The translations under genes and the position numbers were made by a program. The notes under the pieces were generated by a model that had not been told where the DNA came from, did no database searches, and worked only from the letters and a program-made list of their open reading frames with translations. 59,140 bases of DNA from a bacterium (GTDB taxonomy: Bacteria; Planctomycetota; UBA1135; GCA-002686595), in NCBI GenBank assembly GCA_030428395.1, contig JAUIDW010000005.1, positions 1 through 59,140 on the forward strand, given 5' to 3'. Below are positions 1 through 8,950 of this stretch, one piece after another (positions within the stretch are counted from its first letter, which is position 1; every line of letters starts with the position of its first letter).

Positions 1-730
1 CGGCGCGCTGACCTCGGTCGCCGTCCGGGCAGTGCGCGGGCGCATCCGTCTCACCCACCGCACGGAGCAGCTTGGCGATGTAGCGTTCATCTTGCTCCCG
101 ATCTGCGTAATCGTCTACAGCCTGGTGGCCCGGAGAATTGTGCCGGACGACTCCTATGCGCCGTTTCCTCCGATCGCGGGCTTCGTGGCCCTCGAGATCT
201 TCTTCGCGCGACGGGTTAGGCACGCGAAGGGACCCGTCGGTGCCTTCGGTAGCCGCGCGCGGCACGGCTACAGGGTGCTGATCCCCGGCTCGGAAGATCC
301 GCGCAGCATGCACGAGTTCTTCTCCTTCCACCCGCCCAAGCGGATCGAGGCGCAGGCGAAGAGGATCCTGACCGAGCTGTTGTTCAAGATCGGATGGCCG
401 GACGTGGACCCCCTCCAGGTCACGGCGGATCCCCTCGGATGGCGGAGCGTTCCTGGGATTCGCTACACGAGCGGTACGCTCGCAGCGCGGCGCGAGTACA
501 CCAAGATGGAGCTTCTGCTGTTCGAGGACCGCGTTCAGGCAGAGACGTTCGCCGATGCCGTCCGTGCCGGCGAGCCCGTACCCGGCTCGGCTCGCCCCCT
601 GGGCCGCGTCGAGTGGATCACCGCGCCTCTCGAGGAGTCCGGGAGTACGAACGTGAGCGGCCCCTCGGAAGGCGCCGCCGCGGATCCGAACGAGAAAGGG
701 CCGATCCGGGCGTCAGTTGACGACCAATGA
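1..730 (+). CDS. Membrane protein of unknown function, 5' end outside window
   Basis: The reading frame is open from the window edge, so the true start is probably upstream; a GTG at 32 is the first start codon inside the window. The N-terminal part has one clear membrane segment (around VAFILLPICVIVYSLVA) and a second shorter hydrophobic stretch ending in the basic FFARRVRH. A soluble domain of about 160 residues follows and ends in a Ser/Gly/Glu-rich tail. I do not recognise the family. Codon use is somewhat less GC-extreme than in the neighbours. It converges on the efflux operon. Confidence that it is a real gene is moderate; its function is unknown. Confidence 0.6.
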   Translation, partial: GALTSVAVRAVRGRIRLTHRTEQLGDVAFILLPICVIVYSLVARRIVPDDSYAPFPPIAGFVALEIFFARRVRHAKGPVGAFGSRARHGYRVLIPGSEDPRSMHEFFSFHPPKRIEAQAKRILTELLFKIGWPDVDPLQVTADPLGWRSVPGIRYTSGTLAARREYTKMELLLFEDRVQAETFADAVRAGEPVPGSARPLGRVEWITAPLEESGSTNVSGPSEGAAADPNEKGPIRASVDDQ

Positions 731-1089
731 CCTGCCCCGAAACGGGTACCAGGCTGGTCCTCCGGTGACCGACGCTATCGGGGTCCATCGAGTGTCGGGA
801 GCGCTAGGCACGCGACCGTGGGGTCGGAGAGCTGAGCCGACCAGAATCGGGCGTGGATCGGACCCCAGTTCTGTCGACCACTCATGCTGCGGCTCGCACG
901 TCGACCAGTTCGCACCCTCGTCGTCCCTGGACTGCAAGCCGGACGAAGGCTCGAACAGAGCCAGGGCCGATTCGCGTCTCCCGGCTGAGTTCGAACTCCC
1001 GTCCCCCACCGGGGAGCCACTTCCTCCACTCGGTGCCGGGACGGGCCACCGAACGGAGCGTGACTCGGGCCGGCGCCCGGCGTCCCCTG
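731..1089. other. Convergent intergenic region with one 12-bp palindrome
   Basis: This 359-nt stretch lies between the 3' ends of the membrane protein and the efflux outer-membrane factor. No convincing ORF or RNA gene is visible. It contains a perfect 12-bp palindrome GAGTTCGAACTC at 987-998. I found no hairpin strong enough to call a terminator. Confidence 0.5.
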
Positions 1090-2592
1090 CTAGCGCCAGC
1101 CGCCGCCGAGCGCCTGGTAGACGTGCACGATGGCGTGCTTCTGGTTCAGGCGCGTCTCGATCAGCTCCATCTGCGCGTCGAGCGAGTCCCGCCGCGTGAG
1201 CAGGACCTCGACGTAGTCCGCCCGGGCGGACTGGAACAGCACGTTCGAGACGTCGATCGCCTGCGCCAGGACCTCGACCTGCCGGGCCTCGAGCTCGTAG
1301 CGCTTCTGCAGGTTCTCGATCTGGGCGAGCTGCGTGGCGACCTCGACGAAGGCGCGCAGCACGGTCTGCTCGTAGCCGACCATCGCCTTGACCTGCTCCG
1401 CGTTCGCCGCGAAGTACTCTGCCTTGATCCCGCGCCGGTTGAGGAGCGGTGCCATCAGGCCGGCCCCCAGGCCGTAGAAGAGCGACTCGGGGGTGTCGAC
1501 CAGGTGGTCGAGCTCGTAGGACTCGTAGCCGAGGCCGGCTTCGATGCTCAGCGAGGGCCTGAAGCGCGCCTTCGCGACCTCCACGTCGAGCTCGGAGGCG
1601 GCGAGCTGCAGCTCGGCCTGCTTGACGTCCGGCCGGTTGTCGAGGAGCTGGGCGGGGACCCCCGAGCGGACGACCTCCGGCAGCGGGAGGTCGAAGCGGT
1701 CCGAATCCCGGGCGATCGGCTGGGGGAAGCGTCCCACCAGGAAGTTGATCCGGTTCTCCGTGGCGATGATCCGCTGCTCGAAGTCGTACTGCCGGCTCTG
1801 GTTCTTGAGCACCTCGGCCTCGAAGCGCTGGACAGCCAGTTCGGTCTCGCGAGCCGCCTGCTTCTCGAAGCGCACCAGCTCGAGCGCATTCTGCTGGAGC
1901 TCGATGTTGCGCTTCAGCACGTCCAGCTGGCGGTCGTAGGCCATCAGCTCGTAGTACGAGCTCGCGATCTCCGCCACGAGCTGCGTCACGATGAAGTTCC
2001 TGCCCTCGACCGTGGCGAAGTAGCGGAACGTCGCCGACTTCGCCGCGTTGCGGAGCTTCCGCCAGATGTCGACCTCCCAGGAGGCCGTGAACCCGAAGCG
2101 GAAGTCCTTCAGGTGTTCGGGGACCCCGTTGACCTCGTCGCTCACTCCCTGGCTGGTCGTCTCGCCGACCTTCTCGACGCCGACGCCGGCCGTCGCGCCG
2201 ACCATCGGCAGGTACTCGCCGGTGCGCGCCAGGATCTCGTACTGCGCGATGAGGATCTCCTGGACGCGGATGTTCAGCTCCTGGTTGTTCTCCAGCGCGC
2301 TCTCGATGAGCATCGCAAGGTCGGGCTCGTCGAAGAAGTCCTGCCACTGCTGCGCCGCCGCGCTGGACTCCGCCGACGCGGCCAGCGCCGCGCCAAAGTC
2401 GTCGGGGACGTCACGGTTCGTGTCGCGCAGGTAGTCGTTGCTGACGGCCGGTACGCAGCCCGACGAGGCAGTGAGCAGGAGCAGCACGCTCGTCAGCGAC
2501 GCGAGAAACCCGGGCGCAGGGGAGCGCCTCCGCGGGGAGGCGGACCGACGCTCGAAGGCGTCTACGAACCTGGTGTAGGGGGCACACGGCAT
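1090..2592 (-). CDS. RND efflux outer-membrane factor (NodT/TolC-like lipoprotein)
   Basis: This 500-residue protein has the two tandem OEP repeats of the TolC/NodT family (roughly residues 75-265 and 285-490), with long coiled-coil segments such as RYELEARQVEVLAQAID, and the typical LLDNRPDVKQAELQLAA motif near residue 310. An N-terminal hydrophobic stretch ends in SSGC with Cys46, so it is probably a lipoprotein, although the basic n-region is unusually long and -3 is Ser. It should form the trimeric exit duct of the pump encoded just upstream; the gap to the pump gene is 22 nt on the same strand. It is the last gene of the adaptor-pump-duct operon. The substrate cannot be told from sequence. 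Confidence 0.92.
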   Translation of the reverse strand: MPCAPYTRFVDAFERRSASPRRRSPAPGFLASLTSVLLLLTASSGCVPAVSNDYLRDTNRDVPDDFGAALAASAESSAAAQQWQDFFDEPDLAMLIESALENNQELNIRVQEILIAQYEILARTGEYLPMVGATAGVGVEKVGETTSQGVSDEVNGVPEHLKDFRFGFTASWEVDIWRKLRNAAKSATFRYFATVEGRNFIVTQLVAEIASSYYELMAYDRQLDVLKRNIELQQNALELVRFEKQAARETELAVQRFEAEVLKNQSRQYDFEQRIIATENRINFLVGRFPQPIARDSDRFDLPLPEVVRSGVPAQLLDNRPDVKQAELQLAASELDVEVAKARFRPSLSIEAGLGYESYELDHLVDTPESLFYGLGAGLMAPLLNRRGIKAEYFAANAEQVKAMVGYEQTVLRAFVEVATQLAQIENLQKRYELEARQVEVLAQAIDVSNVLFQSARADYVEVLLTRRDSLDAQMELIETRLNQKHAIVHVYQALGGGWR

Positions 2593-2614
2593 GGTGGGAC
2601 CTGTTCGAGGGCTC

Positions 2615-5600
2615 TCAGCTCTCGTCCGCCTCCTCTTCCGGGAGAGGGATTCCGCTTTCCCACTGTTCGGTGAAGGGTGTGTCCGTCTCGTCCCGGAGGA
2701 GCTTGCGCCCGTCGGCGAGGTAACCGAACAGGTAGTACAGACCCGGAATGACGAGCACGCCGGCCACGCTGCCGACCAGCATGCCGCCCACTCCGGTCGT
2801 CCCGATCGTCCGGTTCCCGATCGCGCCCGCCCCGGTCGCGGACACGAGGGGAACGAGGCCCGCGATGAACGCGAACGAGGTCATCTGGATGGGCCGGAAG
2901 CGTAGCCTCCCGCCCTCGACGGCGGCGTCCTTGAGGGACCTTCCCTCTGCACGTCGCTGCACGGCGAACTCGACGATCAGGATCGCGTTCTTCCCGAGGA
3001 GGCCGACCAGCATGATGAGCCCGAGCTGAGCCCACACGTCGTTGGCCAGTCCGACCGCTTGCAGCAGGAAGAACGAGCCGAACAGCCCGACCGGCACCGA
3101 CAGGATGACCGCGATGGGAATGAGGAAGCTCTCGTACTGCCCGACCAGCACGAGGTAGACGAACGCCACGACGATGAAGAAGATGACGATCGACTCGTTG
3201 CCCTTCTTCGCCTCGTCCCAGGCGAGGCCCTCCCAGCCCAGGCCGTATCCCGGCGGCAGGGTCGCGTCCGCGACCTCGCGGATGGCCGCGAAGGCCTGGC
3301 CGCTGGAGTAACCGGGCGCGGGGACCGCCTGGATGGCGGCCGAGGGGTACAGGTTGTAGCGCGTGATCTCGTTGAGGCCCTGCTGCTTCTCGAGCTTCAT
3401 GAACGACGAGTAGGGCACCATCTCCCCGCCCTCGTTCTTGACGAACAGCTCGTCGAGGTCCCTGGGCATGCGGCGGAACTCCGGCCACGCCTGCAGGTAC
3501 ACCTTGTAGAACTGGTTGAAGAGGATGAAGCCCTGCTCGTAGGTGCTGCCGATCAGGATGTTCAGGTTCTCGAGCGCCGTCGCGATCGACACGCCCTTCT
3601 GCATGGCCACGTCGTTGTCGATGATCAGCTCGTACTGCGGATAGTCGGCTGCGTAGAACGTGAAGATGTTCTGCACCTCCGGCCGCTCCTCCAGCGCGGC
3701 GATGAAGGTGTCGGTCACCTCGCCGAGTCGCTTGTAGTCGGCCGTGCTCGATTGCGTCTTGTCCAGCAGGCGCAAGGAGATGCCGCCGGCCGCTCCGAAC
3801 CCGGGGATGGCGGGAGGCTCGAAGAACTCGAGCTTGACGTCGGTCATCACCGCAGTCTTCTCCTCGAGCTCCTCGATGACGTCACGGGCCGTTTGCGTGC
3901 GTTCCGACCAGTCGCGCAGGTTGATGACCGCGGTTCCCGCGTTCGACCCGCGGCCCTCCGTCAGGATCTCGTATCCTGCGACCGACGTCACTGACGTCAC
4001 ACCCTCGATCTCCTTGGCGATCTCCTCCAGCTCCCGGGACTTGGCGTTGGTGTACTCGAGCGTCGAGCCCGGCGGGGTCTGGAGCACGGCGTAGATGATC
4101 CCCTGGTCCTCGCCCGGGATGAAACCGCTCGCGACCCGGGTGTTCACGACGACGATGCCCGCGGTGAAACCGACGACGATCGCGAGGGTCACGACGCGAC
4201 GCGTGACGATCCGGCTCAGCACTCCCGAGTACAGGTTGGTGACCAGGTCCACGCCGCGACTGAAGGGGCGCTGCGCGAACGGAGCGAGGATCAACAGGAA
4301 GCCGATCGGGCCCCACAGCTCGTAGGCCAGGTAGGTGATGCCCGCGAGGGCCGGCAGGCCCAGCAGGGTGTAGGCGGCGAGGGTCCGGAGCCCGAGCTTC
4401 CGCCCGGTCCGGCCCTGCTTCCCCTCCTTGTCGCCGTGGGGCTTGAGGATCATGGCGCACAGGACCGGAGTGAGCGTCAGCGCGACGACGCCCGAGAGCA
4501 CGATCGACGCCGCCATGGTGACTCCGAACTGGCGGTAGAACACACCGACCGGCCCGGGGACGAAGGTCAACGGGAGGAAGACCGAGGTCATCACCAGGGT
4601 GATGGCGATGATGGCGCCGCCGATCTCGTGCAGGACCTCGAAGCTGGCCCGGTAGGGTCCCAGGTGCTTCGCCGCCATCTTGGCATGGACCGCCTCGACC
4701 ACCACGATCGCGTTGTCGACGACGACCCCGATGGCCAGGACCATCGCGAACAGCGTGATGAGGTTGATGGAGAAGCCCAGCAGCTGCAGGACGAAGAACG
4801 TCCCGATCAGCGACACGGGCACCGCCAGGGTCGGGATCAGCGTCGATCGCCAATCGCCGAGGAACAGGTAGACGACCAGCGAGACCAGGATGAACGCCTC
4901 GATCAGCGTGTGCAGCACCTTCTCGACCGAGGCGTCCACGAACTTGGAGACGTCGTAGGCGATCTCGAAGTCCATGCCGGGCGGGAAGGACTTCTTCAGC
5001 TCGGCGAGCTTCGCCTTGATCTCCTTGATGACCTCGGCGGCGTTCGACCCCGGGGCCTGCTTCAGGACGATGGACGCCGCGGGGTGCCCGTCGACGTCCG
5101 AGTAGATGTCGAAGAACTCCGAGCCCAGCTCGATGCCCTTGCGCGGCCGCTCGCCTCCGGCTCCGGCGTGTCGACCCGCGGCTGGCGGCTCGGTGAGGTC
5201 GCCGGCGTCGTCCTCGTCGTCGTTCCCCGCCACGCGCCAGGTCGGCAGCTCGCGCGTGGGCGGGACGCAGATGTCCCTGAGCCGCAGGATCGAGCCGTCC
5301 GGCTTCGCCTTGATGATGATGTTGGCGTACTGCTCCGGCTTGTTGTAGCGCCCGAGGTAGGTCAGCACGTACTCCTTGGACTGCGAAACCATGCCGGTCG
5401 CCTGACCGAGGCGTCCCGGAGAGCCGATGATGCTCTGCTCCGCCAGGGCCTCCATGACGTCCTCGACGGAGACGTCGTAGGCACGCATGCGCTCGGGATT
5501 CAGCCAGATGCGCATGGCGAACGTGCGGTTGCCCAGGTTGGTGGGCCTGCCCATGCCCTTGATGCGCTTGAGCTCGGGCATGATGTACACGTTCGTGTAG

Positions 5601-6067
5601 TTGAAGAGGTCCTTCTGGTCGGTCTCGGGGTCCGTGCTGTAGACGTTGAGGTACATCAGCATGCTCGGAACCACCTGACTGACGAGGATGCCCTCGCGCA
5701 CGACCAGAGGTGGCAACCGGCTCAGCACGATGTTGATGCGGTTCTGGACGTTGACCACGTTGATGTCCGGATCCGTGCCGGGCTCGAAGAACACGCGGAT
5801 GGTGGCCTCGCCCGCGCTGGTCGCGTCGGAGACGATGTAGCGCATGTCCTGGACGCCGTTGAGCGACTGCTCCAGCGGGACGATGACGGAGTCGATCAGG
5901 ACGTTCGCGCTGGCGCCGGGATAGGCGATGGCGACGTACACGGTGGGCGGGGCGACGTCCGGGAACTGCGAGATCGGGAGGTTCTTGATGGCCAGGAACC
6001 CGACGAAGAGCAGCAGGATCGACGTGACGATCGCCAGGGCCGGGCGGGTCAGGACTTTCGCGAACAT
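2615..6067 (-). CDS. RND (AcrB/HAE1-type) efflux pump, inner-membrane subunit
   Basis: At 1150 residues this is longer than AcrB (about 1050). Family landmarks are clear: the N-terminal TM1 and porter start, the TM4 motif GVVVDNAIVVVE near residue 448, the TM10 region GLLGKNAILIVEF with the conserved Lys, and RFRPIQMTSFAFIAG with the conserved Arg. It should be a proton-driven trimeric exporter. Three oddities are visible. The TM4 Asp pair is D451-N452 instead of the Asp-Asp of AcrB. There is a charged low-complexity insert at about residues 277-312. Extra hydrophobic sequence at about 562-598, in the central loop, could add a membrane hairpin. The adaptor gene lies 45 nt upstream and the duct gene 22 nt downstream. 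Confidence 0.95.
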   Translation of the reverse strand: MFAKVLTRPALAIVTSILLLFVGFLAIKNLPISQFPDVAPPTVYVAIAYPGASANVLIDSVIVPLEQSLNGVQDMRYIVSDATSAGEATIRVFFEPGTDPDINVVNVQNRINIVLSRLPPLVVREGILVSQVVPSMLMYLNVYSTDPETDQKDLFNYTNVYIMPELKRIKGMGRPTNLGNRTFAMRIWLNPERMRAYDVSVEDVMEALAEQSIIGSPGRLGQATGMVSQSKEYVLTYLGRYNKPEQYANIIIKAKPDGSILRLRDICVPPTRELPTWRVAGNDDEDDAGDLTEPPAAGRHAGAGGERPRKGIELGSEFFDIYSDVDGHPAASIVLKQAPGSNAAEVIKEIKAKLAELKKSFPPGMDFEIAYDVSKFVDASVEKVLHTLIEAFILVSLVVYLFLGDWRSTLIPTLAVPVSLIGTFFVLQLLGFSINLITLFAMVLAIGVVVDNAIVVVEAVHAKMAAKHLGPYRASFEVLHEIGGAIIAITLVMTSVFLPLTFVPGPVGVFYRQFGVTMAASIVLSGVVALTLTPVLCAMILKPHGDKEGKQGRTGRKLGLRTLAAYTLLGLPALAGITYLAYELWGPIGFLLILAPFAQRPFSRGVDLVTNLYSGVLSRIVTRRVVTLAIVVGFTAGIVVVNTRVASGFIPGEDQGIIYAVLQTPPGSTLEYTNAKSRELEEIAKEIEGVTSVTSVAGYEILTEGRGSNAGTAVINLRDWSERTQTARDVIEELEEKTAVMTDVKLEFFEPPAIPGFGAAGGISLRLLDKTQSSTADYKRLGEVTDTFIAALEERPEVQNIFTFYAADYPQYELIIDNDVAMQKGVSIATALENLNILIGSTYEQGFILFNQFYKVYLQAWPEFRRMPRDLDELFVKNEGGEMVPYSSFMKLEKQQGLNEITRYNLYPSAAIQAVPAPGYSSGQAFAAIREVADATLPPGYGLGWEGLAWDEAKKGNESIVIFFIVVAFVYLVLVGQYESFLIPIAVILSVPVGLFGSFFLLQAVGLANDVWAQLGLIMLVGLLGKNAILIVEFAVQRRAEGRSLKDAAVEGGRLRFRPIQMTSFAFIAGLVPLVSATGAGAIGNRTIGTTGVGGMLVGSVAGVLVIPGLYYLFGYLADGRKLLRDETDTPFTEQWESGIPLPEEEADES

Positions 6068-6112
6068 GTTCGGCTCGAGGGGGCTGGGGACGAGTGCTGC
6101 GGGGTGGTCAGC

Positions 6113-7249
6113 TCACTCGGCGTGCTTCTTCATGTCGGAGAGAGCTTCCTCCGGCTCCCTGAACTCGACGTCGACGTGCTCGCCCTCGTGGGCCTGCCGA
6201 ACGCCCTCGAGGACGATCGTGTCGCTCACGTCGACACCGCTCTCGATGACGTAGACGTCGTCCAGCTCGAAGGCGACGGTGATGACCCGCTGGTGCGCGA
6301 GCCCCTCGTCGTCGACTACGTAGACGTAGAGCTTGTCGAGGACCTCGAAGGTCGCTCGCTGGGGGATGACGATCGCATCCTCGAGATTCCTCCGGATCCA
6401 CAGCGTCCCCGTCTGGCCGTGGCGCAGCAGGTGGTCCGGGTTCGGGAAGTCCGCGCGAAAGCGGATGTTCCCCGTCTCGTTGTCGAAGTCCGACTCGATC
6501 GTGATCGCGTCGTGCCCGGCGTGGTCGAAGAACTTGCCGTTGGCCAGCTGGAGCTCGATGCGCGCGCCGGGAATCCGGAGCTGGTGCATGGGCCGCTGGC
6601 CCGATCCGTTCTGGACGATCGACTGGAACCCGAGATAGTCGACCTCGGGGACGTTGAAGTAGACCCACATCAGGCTGTTGTCGGACACCGTCGTGAGCAT
6701 GTCCCCTTCCTCCAGCAGACTCCCCAGCTGGACGTACTGACGATCGACGATGCCGTCGAAGGGAGCCCGGATCTCGGCGAAGCTCAGCTCGGCCGCAGCG
6801 AGCTCGACCTTGGCCCTGGCTCGGTCGCGTTCGGCCCGGACCAGCGCGAGCTCCTGGTCGGAGACGATGCTCTTCTCCGACAGCAGCTCCGTGTTCCGGA
6901 GCGAGATCTCCGCGCGCTGGAGCTCTGCCTCGTCGGCCTGCAGCCGGGCGCGGTAGACCACGGGCAGGAGCTTGAACAGCAGGTCCCCCTTCGCGACGGC
7001 TTGCCCCTCCTGGACGCAGATCTCCTGGAGGTACCCGCCGACGAGCGCGCGCAGCTCGATGTGCTGGCTCGCGTGGATCTGCGACACGTAGTGCTGGGCC
7101 GTCTCGACGTCCATCGCCACGGGACGCGTCACGACGATCGGATGGCTCTCCTCGTGCCCCTCGTCGTCGTGGGTCACGAGCCTCCTGCACCCCACCGACG
7201 TCACGGTGAGGCAGGCCAGCAGAACTGCGGGAGCAAGTCGGAATCCCAT
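6113..7249 (-). CDS. RND efflux periplasmic adaptor (MFP, HlyD-type lipoprotein)
   Basis: The gene is placed from ATG 7249, because this start gives a compact lipoprotein signal (MGFRLAPAVLLACLTVTSVGC, Cys21); longer in-frame starts add an Arg/Pro-rich segment that looks non-coding. The 378-residue product has the usual order of lipoyl-like half motifs (RALVGGYLQEICVQEG and IRAPFDGIVDR), a coiled-coil hairpin between them, a beta-barrel and a membrane-proximal domain. It should bridge the pump and the outer-membrane duct. It is the first gene of the operon; a direct-repeat array lies 254-322 nt upstream. No good Shine-Dalgarno is visible. Confidence 0.92.
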   Translation of the reverse strand: MGFRLAPAVLLACLTVTSVGCRRLVTHDDEGHEESHPIVVTRPVAMDVETAQHYVSQIHASQHIELRALVGGYLQEICVQEGQAVAKGDLLFKLLPVVYRARLQADEAELQRAEISLRNTELLSEKSIVSDQELALVRAERDRARAKVELAAAELSFAEIRAPFDGIVDRQYVQLGSLLEEGDMLTTVSDNSLMWVYFNVPEVDYLGFQSIVQNGSGQRPMHQLRIPGARIELQLANGKFFDHAGHDAITIESDFDNETGNIRFRADFPNPDHLLRHGQTGTLWIRRNLEDAIVIPQRATFEVLDKLYVYVVDDEGLAHQRVITVAFELDDVYVIESGVDVSDTIVLEGVRQAHEGEHVDVEFREPEEALSDMKKHAE

Positions 7250-7552
7250 GGAGGTGGTTCTCGTCGGTAGGGCCGCCCGTTCGCGGCCATTGCCCGTGGA
7301 GGTCGGGTGTTCGAGCAGGGGGTCGAGCCGCCGCGGCCGGACGTGGAGGCGGAGCGGTCCCCCACGGCACGGGCGGAGGGAGGGCCGAAGGTCGGGCGCC
7401 CAATCGGTCGCTCGTGCGGCGCGGGCTGGTGCGACGGTCGGCGATCTTCGCCGGGCCACACGGGGGCAGCCGGAGGGCTACCCCTGCCGGCCGCGGACCT
7501 CATCGCTCAGCATGCTGAAAGCAATTCGCTCAGCAAGCCGAGGGAGGTTCGC
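7250..7552. other. Upstream region of the efflux operon
   Basis: This 303-nt gap separates the small secreted gene from the adaptor gene on the same strand. It should hold the efflux promoter, but I see no convincing -10 hexamer. Two of the three 23-nt-spaced repeats lie at its upstream end; the third overlaps the end of the preceding gene. Confidence 0.5.
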
Positions 7553-7571
7553 TCAGCGAGCGGGCGGAGGC
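7503..7571. repeat. Three direct repeats at exact 23-nt period
   Basis: The 10-mer TCGCTCAGC(A/G) occurs at 7503, 7526 and 7549, so the period is exactly 23 nt twice. The first copy continues into a perfect 12-bp palindrome, TCAGCATGCTGA (7507-7518). The array is upstream of the efflux operon in its direction of transcription and overlaps the stop codon of the preceding gene. Regular spacing of about two helical turns suggests a multi-site operator; this is inference. Confidence 0.6.
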
Positions 7572-7960
7572 CCGCGCGGTGCGCCGGGACGCACCGAGCG
7601 CCGGCCGCCGCCGCCGAGCGCCACGACGCGAACGCCGACGCGGCCGCCCGGCGGCGCCTGGCCGACGGACAGCCCGTCCGCGCCGTCGGCCGCACCGGAA
7701 GGACCCTCGTCGACCTCGCCGTCCTCGGTCTCTGCGGGGAAGACGTCCCCGAAGGCGGACCGGGGGCCCGTCGACTGTTCGAGGGGCGCGACGAAGCGAG
7801 GCGCCGGCAGCGTCCGGTCCAGCTCGTGCCCGGAGGGCGACGTCCAGACCGCGCACCTCCCGGAACCCCGCCCGGAAACGTCCAAGCCGCCCTGGGCGGC
7901 CGCGGGGCCGCTGCAGAGGGCGAGCAGAGTCGCTACGAGGACGAACAGGCGGGGGAGCAT
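7553..7960 (-). CDS. Small secreted protein of unknown function
   Basis: The start is set at ATG 7960, because it gives a clean signal peptide (MLPRLFVLVATLLALCSGPAAAQ) for a 135-residue product; the longer frame upstream looks non-coding. The mature part is Gly/Pro/Asp/Glu-rich, with no recognisable domain and low predicted order. A TAAGCT hexamer (minus strand, 7971-7976) sits 10 nt before the start and could be a -10 element for a nearly leaderless mRNA. The reading frame could be spurious outside the signal region, so confidence is limited. Confidence 0.4.
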   Translation of the reverse strand: MLPRLFVLVATLLALCSGPAAAQGGLDVSGRGSGRCAVWTSPSGHELDRTLPAPRFVAPLEQSTGPRSAFGDVFPAETEDGEVDEGPSGAADGADGLSVGQAPPGGRVGVRVVALGGGGRRSVRPGAPRGPPPAR

Positions 7961-8007
7961 GGAGCCGGGGAGCTTATCGCCCGTACGAGGCCGCAACTCC
8001 GCGTACC

Positions 8008-8016
8008 AAAAAAAAA
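8008..8016 (-). terminator. T9 tract (minus strand), possible terminator
   Basis: Nine consecutive A on the plus strand (T9 on minus) stand out in this GC-rich sequence. The tract is about 230 nt downstream of the CPBP gene and 48 nt upstream of the small secreted gene. A GC-rich segment precedes it, but no perfect stem is visible, so it is only a possible intrinsic terminator or an A-tract. Confidence 0.3.
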
Positions 8017-8245
8017 TGCGGCGGACCGGACCCGAGCCCGGCGACGTCGCAGCGTTCCTCCGACGGCTCGGGTTCCTGCCCGCTCGGAGGCAGCTCCCTG
8101 GAGAGGAGGACGAGCACGGTCCATTAACGGAACGGATCGACTGGACCTGCTGCCTTGCCGTTCCGCGAACCAGGAACTCGACTTGCCGTCGCACTTCCGT
8201 CGCCCACCGCGGAGCCATCTGACCGGTCTGGAGGCCGTTGCGAGC

Positions 8246-8950
8246 CTAGGGCGTCGGGTCGGCCGGCGGGCGGTAGACGCGCGTCAGGTACCAGGTCACC
8301 GCTCCGGGCGCGGCGATGGCCTGCAGCGAGAAGAAGAGCAGCGTGACCCACCCGGTCTGCTCCACCGCCTCCCCTTGCTGGAGCAGCAACTGGCTCCCGG
8401 TCGGACCGGAGGAGAACACGATGGCCGACACGAGGTTCCAGCCCAGGTGCAGGCCGGTGGGCGCATACAGCGAGCGGGTCTTCGCGAAGGCATACGCGAA
8501 CATCCAGCCGCCACACCCCGTGACGAGGAGGATGTAGACCATCAGGACCAGTCGAGAACCGAACACCTCGTAGCTGAACCAGTGGTAGACCCCGAACACG
8601 AGCGAGCTGAGCAGGCAGGCCCGAACCGCGCCGATGGACCTGATCAGCATGTAGAGCAGGGCCCCCCGGAAGACGAGCTCCTCCAGGACGACCGCCCTCA
8701 GCACCCAGAAGGAGCCGGCGAGCATCTGTCCGACGCCGTACTCGGGGTTGAGCTGATAGCCGATCTTCTTGAAGTGGGCCTGCCAGACGAAGTTGACGAC
8801 CCCCACGCCTGCCATGAACAGCGCCCCGACGAGGAGCTCGACGAGTCGGCGCTTGCTCGGAGCGAGCCCCAGCACGGCGATCGGTTCGCGAGCCACTCTC
8901 CGGAGCAGCAGCCACGAGAGCACGAAGACGACGAGGAGACCGATCATCAT
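8246..8950 (-). CDS. CPBP-family intramembrane metalloprotease
   Basis: The 234-residue, multi-spanning membrane protein carries the three CPBP/Rce1 (Abi) signatures: EExxxR at Glu90-Glu91-Arg95 (EELVFRG), FGVYH with His123, and HLGWN with His168 and Asn172. These residues form the intramembrane glutamate-type active site in the family. The substrate is unknown. Its ATG overlaps the stop codon of a small upstream ORF by 4 nt (ATGA), so the two are probably co-translated. Confidence 0.9.
   Translation of the reverse strand: MMIGLLVVFVLSWLLLRRVAREPIAVLGLAPSKRRLVELLVGALFMAGVGVVNFVWQAHFKKIGYQLNPEYGVGQMLAGSFWVLRAVVLEELVFRGALLYMLIRSIGAVRACLLSSLVFGVYHWFSYEVFGSRLVLMVYILLVTGCGGWMFAYAFAKTRSLYAPTGLHLGWNLVSAIVFSSGPTGSQLLLQQGEAVEQTGWVTLLFFSLQAIAAPGAVTWYLTRVYRPPADPTP

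Noticed and set aside
985-1012. tRNA-like T-arm sequence (GAGTTCGAACTCCCG) in the gap before the efflux operon
   Set aside because: Neither strand gives a closing 5-bp T-stem with the required G53-C61 pair, and no anticodon or acceptor arms can be placed.
713-2347. Long minus-strand reading frame overlapping the outer-membrane factor gene
   Set aside because: It is Arg/Ala/Gly-rich in the pattern of GC-rich shadow frames, whereas the 1090-2592 frame has clear TolC-family motifs.
4436-7270. 944-codon plus-strand frame across the pump and adaptor genes
   Set aside because: It runs antisense to two well-supported genes and has the Val/Asp/Arg-rich bias of antisense frames.
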